Shown here: piece after piece, positions 52,801-61,800 of the stretch
Layout: every line of letters begins with the position of its first letter
Position numbering within the stretch: the stretch's first letter is position 1
Assembly (NCBI GenBank): GCA_016617855.1
Contig: JAECUM010092842.1
Span: forward strand, 62,001-126,000
DNA length: 64,000 nucleotides
Direction: 5' to 3'
DNA from: Megalonaias nervosa
Lineage: Eukaryota > Mollusca > Bivalvia > Unionida > Unionidae
Made by a program: the position numbers and the translations under genes
The notes under the pieces: model-generated
Databases searched by the model: none
Seen by the model: the letters and a program-made list of their open reading frames with translations, nothing else
Told to the model about the DNA's origin: nothing

Positions 52801-55800
52801 CTCACTCGTTATAATGCACTTCATTGTAACATAATTTAGATAGAAGTACCATGACCAAAATCATGTATCTATAACAGCATGGGTTGAAAGAGGACAGGAT
52901 GAAATTTAGTGCTATATCTTTATTTCCTTTTCAGAACATGAGTATTTAATCAGTTTTGCTTGTTCCTGCTATAATGCAGTTTGGTATATCATGCTATTTT
53001 CAATAAACAGCACTTTAGTATATAACATGGTTCACATTATAGCATGGTTCAGTACATAACAGGGTCTATGCTTATGTACTCTGAATACATTGTTATAATG
53101 AGGGAGAGCTTGATGAATGTAACTTACATGTACTTTATGCATTTAGTTGACATTTTCACCTTTTATTTTGTAGTACTTCATTATTGCATTTATTCAGAAG
53201 GATTTATACTAATGTTCTTGTGCAATTCTTTTATTTACATATTTCTAGAACTTTAAATTGGCCTCTTATTTTCATACTCGCTGTTAATTGTTATACATAC
53301 ATAATCCTCTTTTAGAAGAGTTTTGGCCATCTGATTGTTGGGTCTCCTGACTCTGGTTTCATCAAGGCAACTTCACCAAAATTCTTTGGATTTCAGCTAA
53401 ATTTTGCATTTGGCTTCAGATTGATTTGGGATTGAGAGAGTTTGATTTCCTGCATTACATGACATCATTTACAGGAGTTATGGTCCCTGAGTACTGTCCG
53501 TCTGACTTTGGGTTCTGATGCACATCTATACTAAGATTTGTTGCATTTCAGTCAGCTGTATACAGGGAAGACCTTGAATGAGTCAAATTTAAAGTGTTCC
53601 ACCTTATCATTAGAAGAGTTATGGCCCCTGATTGCTGATCCTCTTACCTTTGCTTTCTGCAGCATAACTTGACCAAGGAATGTTGCATTTCAGCCAAAGT
53701 TATGATAGATCTGTATCTACCTTAGACCATGAATTGTTTTGCTTTTTCAGCATTTCATATTATCATTTGTAAGAGTCGAATCCCTCAAATGCCCACTTTC
53801 TTCAAACTATGGTTTATTCCTGCTGAGCAAACTGTGGAGAGAGAATCAATTATATTACATTCATTGCTGCTAGCCTTACTTTCAAAATAAGTTACTTCAA
53901 ATATAGATGGTATCATCAGCCACAAAATTTGCTTAAGAAACTTGTGTATGTGTCTCTTTCTCAGTCTCCTATTCTCACCTCTTCCCCCAAACATCAATTT
54001 TGAAATTAAATCTGTATAATTTTGCTTATATAGTGATTTATGTTGGAAAACATGCCTTGATTTTATCTTGTATTATTTGATTAAAAATGTTCTGGAATGT
54101 AAATTATGGCATGTTTTCTTCTATTTCCAGTGGTATTGCTTCAGAATGGGGAGGTGTACACGTTTGGAAGCAATCAGTATGGACAACTTGGTGTTGGAGA
54201 CACAGTTATAAGGTTGGTGGATTGAATTAAACAGGATATATAAAAATCTGAACTCTTAATATAAACCTTTAAAACTTAACACTGGGTAAAACTATTGTTT
54301 TCTAGGGCCTTCATTATTACTGAGTTTATACTCAGATTGGTACAAATGACAGTCTGAACATTAGCAATCAAACAGAATAGGGTAACAGTGAGTGGAAACC
54401 AGTTTTTCTTTCAACTTGATGCAACTAGCATCAGTTTGAACTGGGGTAGCAGAAGAGCATAAATTTGGTGTGACAGAGTTACCTACTCTGTACTACAGCA
54501 GTTGGAATGACATTAATAGCAATTTGACACTTAATCAGACTAGATCTTAAGTGGTATGTCATCTTTGGTAGGAGCTAATGCCAGATTAAACACAATGTTA
54601 GTAATTTATTATTAAGTGTTCACATGAGCAAAAAGAAAAATGGACTCAAATTAATCTGGTGTTGATTTCCTTTGTTCTTAATGTTTAAAGTAGCACCTTA
54701 ACACCTTATAATTCACTTGACAAAATCACTTGTTATTTGTTCTTCTTTTGGACTGCTCAGAAAGCATGATGTCATACATTCAACAAATTTTGCCATGACT
54801 AACATGACAGTAATAATACCACCATGGTGACAAGGTAATCAGAGGGATGGAGAAGATGTAGGCCAGCTTGTTAAAGCAAGTCTGAGAAGAATGCACAAAG
54901 AAAAATGTGCATTTGATAAAAATACAACTTATATGAATACTGATGGTCAGCTGGGGCATTGGAGTACTCTGAAAGGTGAGTTTGGGTTGAAGGCAGCACA
55001 GATATGTTGGAGATTTTTCTTGTAATTGGTAAGGATATGATACCGACTTACTGTATAAAAAAATATTTAAAAAATTGCCAGTTATGTTTAAAAATAAATG
55101 CTAGGTATAATAATACTTACTGTCAAACACAAAATGAGAATAGGAAATTATTCTCTTATCATATGATATACTTATTATCTAACAGTTACAAAGTTTAGCC
55201 TAATTTCGAGGATGCATGTTACATGACAGTCTGCTTCTAGGAGTATAAACCACAGTGGCTGGTGTTTCAGTTTTGAATTCTGTAGAGAAACACATGTTCA
55301 TCACTATCTGGAACTTTTTTTATTCAGATATTTTGGCACATACAACTTTTTGTGCACAATGTCACTATCGGGCCCTTAGTATGTTCTTTTGGACTAAAAG
55401 GCTCAAAGAGGTGTTGAGAGGTACACGTGTCAATTATGAATATGTAGTTTGTACATGTTATATAGTAGAACCCTCATAATTAATATTGTTGCTGATGTTT
55501 TGCCTCTAAAATTTCAATTTAGATTAGTGTTGTGGATCTGCAAAATAAGTACCTTATATTTGGGGGTTATTAGTTGATGTGAAGTACAGTTTCAAGGTTT
55601 TATTTTTCATATTTTCATTATGTCATTCATAGATAATTTGTCATGGAATATAAGACAATGTTCTGACTCTCAATAGCAAAAATTTTCCATGCAATCACCT
55701 CCACCCCAAAATTTGTCTGTCTGATACAGTATTAATAAATACTGTTTGGTGTGCTTTCTATACATTTATGATGTTAATAAAGCCCAGAGTTAATAATTCT

Positions 55801-58800
55801 TGTACTCTTGTTTAATAGAAGCAACATAGTTTCTTTACTTTTGTGTGCTTATTATACAGTCTGTCAGAAAAGTTTCCTGATTTAATTGATTGTGGATAAT
55901 TTCCACTGAGTTTACCAATTATTCATTGATTTTGGTGTGAAATTGACCAGAGCTCATAATTATTAATACTTTTGTATTATCTATTTCTGATTAGTTTTTA
56001 TAATGTTTTACACATTTCAAAAGTAAAGATAGGTGTTTTGAATAAAATAAGATTCACTACTCTATGCACACCACCACTAATGGCCAGCCCTTTGGTGTAA
56101 ATCCATGTAATTGAAAATGTCACTGTTCAGGCTCACTTTGCCTAGAAGTAAACTTTCATATTTAAAATCCATATTTAAAAGAAAACTTTGTCTACACTTA
56201 TTTATGAAACTGATATTTCCACATGCCTGCACTATAGATGGAAGTCTTTGGGAATAAATCCATTGAATTCCATGAAATGTAATCAACAAATTATCATTAG
56301 AGTCATTACTTTTTGTAATCCCTTTTATCAAATTTGAAAGAATGTACTCATCTTTTAATTACGTCATGCTATATGGATTACAACATTATCCATATATGTT
56401 AACACTGTATGAAAAACACATACCCATGAGAGAAGATCTTGACCCCAGGGTCTTTCCTGCCTGGAAGTCTCACCTTTTAATTTCAAATATTTAATTGCAA
56501 GCTTGAGCAAGCCAGTTACATCAGTACCCAACTAGTGTTCATATTATGATTAGTTAAGAGGCTTGTGATGGAATAAGGACTTACTTTATCTGAAGGTTGG
56601 ATTTAATGTAAACAGAATTGTAGTATTGACAGCAGTTGTTGCATCCTCAAAACAGAGACCTAATAAGTTATTGTCTCCAAGCAATACTCAGATATCAAGC
56701 AGGAGTGAATGCATTGTTTGGACATAATAAGGACTAATTATTTAATGATTATTAACATCAATACAATCTGAAAGCATCTGCAAGGTCAGTAGCATCTATA
56801 CTTCAGTTGTATTCATGTGGAATTTTTTTTCATGATTCAATCATCAGAACTAAATTGTCTGATATTCTTAGAGGTCTCCGATATTCTTACAATTGAGATC
56901 TTTAATTATTATTATTATTATTGTTATTATTATTATTATAAAATCAAATCATATTTCTTGGATAAGTGATCAGATTGAAGGTTAATTTTGCAGAGACTTT
57001 GAAGGACTGTATAAATAATAGTAGCTAAAATTAGCACAAATCCTGCATACATGTACTTTGCTATTCATAATCTTTTCCATGGCAAAAAAAGGTTATAGCA
57101 TCTTTTTTCATGTTGTGCAGTGTTCAAGTTAGAGTTGATTATAAGACAACAGTCAGTCATTATAAGGAAAAAATATCAACTGATACAGACCTGCCAATCC
57201 TCACGATTTTGGCATGAATTTCACGACTCTTGATAGTGATTCGTGGATTGACGCCACATGCAAAAAAAACCATGAATTCCCAAATTCTCAATCAGCTTAA
57301 ATCATGAATAAAAATAAATTTTATCCCATTAAGTGCTCATCAGAATAGCAGCAGTGGTCACTGATACCCATAACAGTCCTGTATTGCTTGTTAGTGGAAC
57401 TATATCCAATTGTTACAGTTTGCCCAGTAGCGAGCATTGTAAAGTATATAATCTATATTTAGAACAGAAGTTTTACAAATATTCGAGAAGAAAACCAGGG
57501 CCCAACTGATTTTTTTTTAATGGCATAAGTACATGCTCGTAGCAGCTGTAATTTTTTTTTTTTTTAAAACAAACACCAAATGAAGACAGCTTTTCGAGTC
57601 TAGGAATTTTTTATTTATTGAAAGATTAGCATTATCATAATTTTGCTTGAGTTCATAATTTTCTGCGCATGCACAGACACCACTAATCATTAATCGTTTG
57701 ACGTTTCATTTTTTGGATTACTACCATTTTGTAATTAAGCTACACAACAGTTAAAATGTTTTCACCTCCACGGAAAAAGATATATATTCCATAAAAAGTG
57801 AAATATAAATTGGAGGACACCAGAAATTGGCATTGCATTCAACCATCAAACATCAATGTTTATTATGCTTTTCGTACAGTAGTATGCTGTGAATTTTAGA
57901 ATTGGGAATGTGCACAGAGGCTTAGTGTTGCTTACAATTTACCTGTCAAACATATACTATTTAATAATGTTGTTATATAGTACATGTATGACAGAAAAAT
58001 TGTAAACAACGATACGAGCCTCTGGGGGCATGTGGCAGAACGATATGAAAAAGCACACAGCTTGCAAAAAGCACATAGATATTGGAAAAATGAGCACCCA
58101 TCGGATATCAGCTCTGGAATACTTGAAGCCAACTTCTCAAGTCCTGCAAGCTACCAATTCTGAAGCATTGTTTGTGAGTTTTCTTGTTGAAAATAACCTG
58201 CCTTTCTCAGTTGTAGATCAGCAACAGTGACCGTGAAAGAGTATTTCCTATTGTAAGGAAAAATAAGACAAACTTTAGTGCCTTCTTAGGTGCTGAAACT
58301 TTGCAATAATATTAGTCCCAAGATTAAACAGCAGGCAAGAAGCCAGAACTGTTTTGAAGACAAATTTACATTAGCCCAATTGAGGAATGTAAAGTCTGCC
58401 ACAGGATCATATCAGTATAAATAATATGTTTTAGTTTTATTTTGAGATTTTCATATAATGCAGTATTGACCATTTAAGTGGATGGAGCTAGTGTCGTGGT
58501 ATAATTTTTCACTAGTTGTGTTCAAAATTCATTAATTTTTATCCCTCTTTTCACTAATTGCGAGTCTGGAGGGTTGGCAGCTCTGCTGATACATTCAAAA
58601 TAGAATGTTCTATTAAACTTAGGATTGGTTGATATCACAAGTTTGGGAATATAATATAACTTAGGATTGGTTGATATCACAAGTTTGGGAATATAATATA
58701 ACTTAGGATTGGTTGATATCACAAGTTTGGGAATTAACATAACCTGAATACCAGAATTTGTTGTAAATGAAACAATATAAAAAGTTAGAATTATCTTAAA

Positions 58801-61800
58801 ATGGCAACAAGCATATATAATAGTGTGTCTTTAGACAAACCAATCATGTGAGTCCTGCTTTCAGGGGATCACCTGCCAAGATGCAGCTCCCTGGAGTAGC
58901 AGTTCAGGTGGCAGCAGGCAGTCATCACACAGTCATTCTCCTTGCCAATGGGCAGGTTCTTACCTGTGGAAACTTTCAGGTAACTTGGACAGGCCAAACA
59001 GAAAATTCACATATTTTTGGGTTAGCGTAAGCCAGTTAGTGGAATTCATACCAAAGGGTTCAGTAAAACCTGTTGTTTTTAGACCATCCAGCTGCCAGTG
59101 AAACACGGTCTGTCAGCATGGTCTCTTAACAAAGTTGGTCTCTTGTTAGAGGCCATCACACCATTTAAGAGATTTATCCACATATTGAAAATAAGGTCTC
59201 TCAAGACAAGTAGTTTTCTATAACAGTGGTCTTTCAAGACGGGTTTGACTGTTGATTTATGATTAAACACTGTTACAAGAAAAGTAAATATTTAGTTTTA
59301 TGGCATACATATTATTTTTTCTGGACAAGTTAATAATATATTTAGGACCATCGATCCAGTCTTTGTGTGTGTGTCTGTGCGTGCATGCATGTATGTGTGT
59401 GCGCATGCATGTCAGTAGTGGGCTGAATTTTGTAAATAGGTGCCTTTGTACACATGGTAACCTGAGGTGGTGGTGGGTGGGCTTTTCAACAAATGTGAGA
59501 TAAAGTACTGATATGTTTATGTTGTTGAATAATAATTGTAAAGTGCAAAAACAGAGACAGACATACTGTTTGAACCCTGCTAATAATGCTTGATGAATAT
59601 TCTTTTTTTTGTTTTGTTGTTTTGGGTTTAATGCCATTTCTCAGGGCAAGACAAGCAATACATAGTGGCCAGTATAACTGGTAGAGGAAGAATCCATGAA
59701 AGCCTTGTAAAAACCACTGACCCATGGGAATCTACTGCCAACCTTTCTCACATACCCACATTGGTTGACCCAAAGATTTAAACCCATATAGAAAGAGGTG
59801 AGATGGCAGTGATTATTAAAAGCAAGCGCTTTAGACCACTTGGCCACGCAGGGCACCATTCCTTTTTATAAAAAGATTTATATTCATTGAATAATTAAGT
59901 GCTTGACAGAGAAGCCTGTCTATAACAAAAATTTGACACGTATGGCTATAAAAGTTCAGTATGTAAAGTAATGTATAAATCATTTGATATATTTAGAATA
60001 TTAGGCATTATAGAATTAAAGGTACAGACATAATATTTGAGGAACCCCAATGAACGAATTCCACGCTCGTTTTTGGGTGGTTTATGGATCAAAATGTCAG
60101 CTTCTTTAAAATCACTTTTGACAGTGCTTGTTTTTGTGGATGTAGTGGCCAACAGGGTGTGGGTCTTAATGCATAAAATGTATTTGCCATTGACAACGTT
60201 CATTTCGTTGTTAAAGCTGCAAGTTTAAGCGCTAACTAATATTTTCATTTGTAATTTTTGCAAAAGCATGCATATTTCCCATGAAAAGAAATTCATGCAC
60301 AATAGAATCTTCTGTTTTCTTTTTCAACTGCATTACACACTTTGTTTCAAACACAATGATTTGTACTGTTTTTTTATGAGATTCTGATTTTCATAAGACA
60401 AAACTGCTGAAATTGGTTGTATTTATTGACCATTGCAGAAGGGTGCCCTTGGAAGACAGTGCCCAGATGAGGGAGGGGCAAAGTCAAAAAAGGGGCTGTG
60501 GTATACACTGCCAGGGGCTGTTCCAGGAGTAGGTGAGTTCAAAATTTGGATATAAGCAGGCTGGTTCAAGCTGGCCTAAAGCTTGAAAGTTTGTGCAGTG
60601 AGTTGTTTCCAAGTGTGGTAAATATGAACCTTTCATATACTGGTTGAGCATCGTTTTTATACCCCTGTCTCTCATCATGTGTCCATCCATGCATCCTTCT
60701 ATCCATCACAGTCTTTTGAATGCATCTAGTTTCTCATTTTTTGATGGATTGCAGGGAATCTTAGTAAACATGATCATCATCTTTCAGTGTACATAGTGGC
60801 CAATGATGTTGCTCCTTTTTTTTGGTCAGTTATTTCCCATTTTGACTTGCACCTGAGTGTATTATATGGCAACCTTGTAAATGCAACTTGTCTTGCAGTT
60901 TCTGATGGATCACTATAATACTTAGAACAATATCGTCATCATTGGAAGAGGCACATGTCAACAAATCTTTTAAGTTTCCACAGTGTTTGTAAGATTTGTT
61001 GTCTTTCATGTCTTGCAGCAGGTTGTAATATATGACAGAACACATCTGTTCTAAGCAGTTTTTGATGGATTGCTGTGAAACTTGGTTTTGGTTTGGTTTA
61101 GTTTGGTGCTTTACAGCACATCAACACAAGGAGGCTATTTAATGCCAAGACAATTGGAGTGTAGTGCCTTGCACAAGGACACAACATGACAGCTGACCCA
61201 GACTGGTCTAATTACAGATTTTGAATCCACATCCATGAGTCCAGCAAGCAAACCACTGAGCCACTATGGTTCTGCACAAAACTTAGTATATATGTTTATT
61301 GTCTAAGATATATATGTTTAGAAATCACTGTTCCCAAGAAAATATTGCCCATTTTGACTGGCAGATGGATGTAGTGTATAACAGAATCTCACATTTTATT
61401 TTGGAGTGCTGTGAAACTCTACATATTACAACCATCAGCAAAAGATGTGTTTATTGCCATTATTCTGTGTCCCCACTATTATGGTCAAACTTATTCCCCT
61501 TTTTGACTTAAACCTTGATGCAGAATGACATATTTATCTTCCCTGGACCTGAAATTAAGTTTTCACTGGGAGGGGGGGCATGTGGCTATATCGTACTGAA
61601 CCTTTTATGTATATTTACATCATACCAAGAATGGTTCCCAAAATAAATTTTAAGGAAAACAGTGTAGAGCCCTGAAGGATGGTCCACCCCTTGCTGGCCC
61701 TTGTGGCTCTCATATTGTGAGAAAATTTACTTAATATGGCACATTTTTTGTTTTTGTCAGAGATTAAGTGATTTTCAGCATCTATAGGGTCCATTACCTA

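Larger units (their letters stand above)
51385..54130 (+). other. Intron after exon 10
   Basis: Donor GTATAT, acceptor TTTCCAG. Dominated by degenerate repeats (51480-53780) with one SINE inserted. Confidence 0.75.
54213..58864 (+). other. Intron after exon 11
   Basis: Donor GTTGGT, acceptor CTTTCAG. 54213-57185 is AT-rich sequence without recognised elements except an ATT microsatellite near 56905-56940. The 3' part holds a hAT-like element and a 42-bp array. Confidence 0.75.
58980..60438 (+). other. Intron after exon 12
   Basis: Donor GTAACT, acceptor CATTGCAG. It carries a small pogo-like MITE, a GT-rich patch and a SINE; 59880-60430 shows nothing recognisable. Confidence 0.8.

Noticed and set aside
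59300..59503. Cysteine-rich small secreted protein
   Set aside because: Driven by a TG/GCATG repeat patch; no signal peptide or start context and not conserved in form.
59946..60228. Overlapping frames on both strands as a small gene
   Set aside because: No homology, no splice or start support, no similarity in composition to the real exons.
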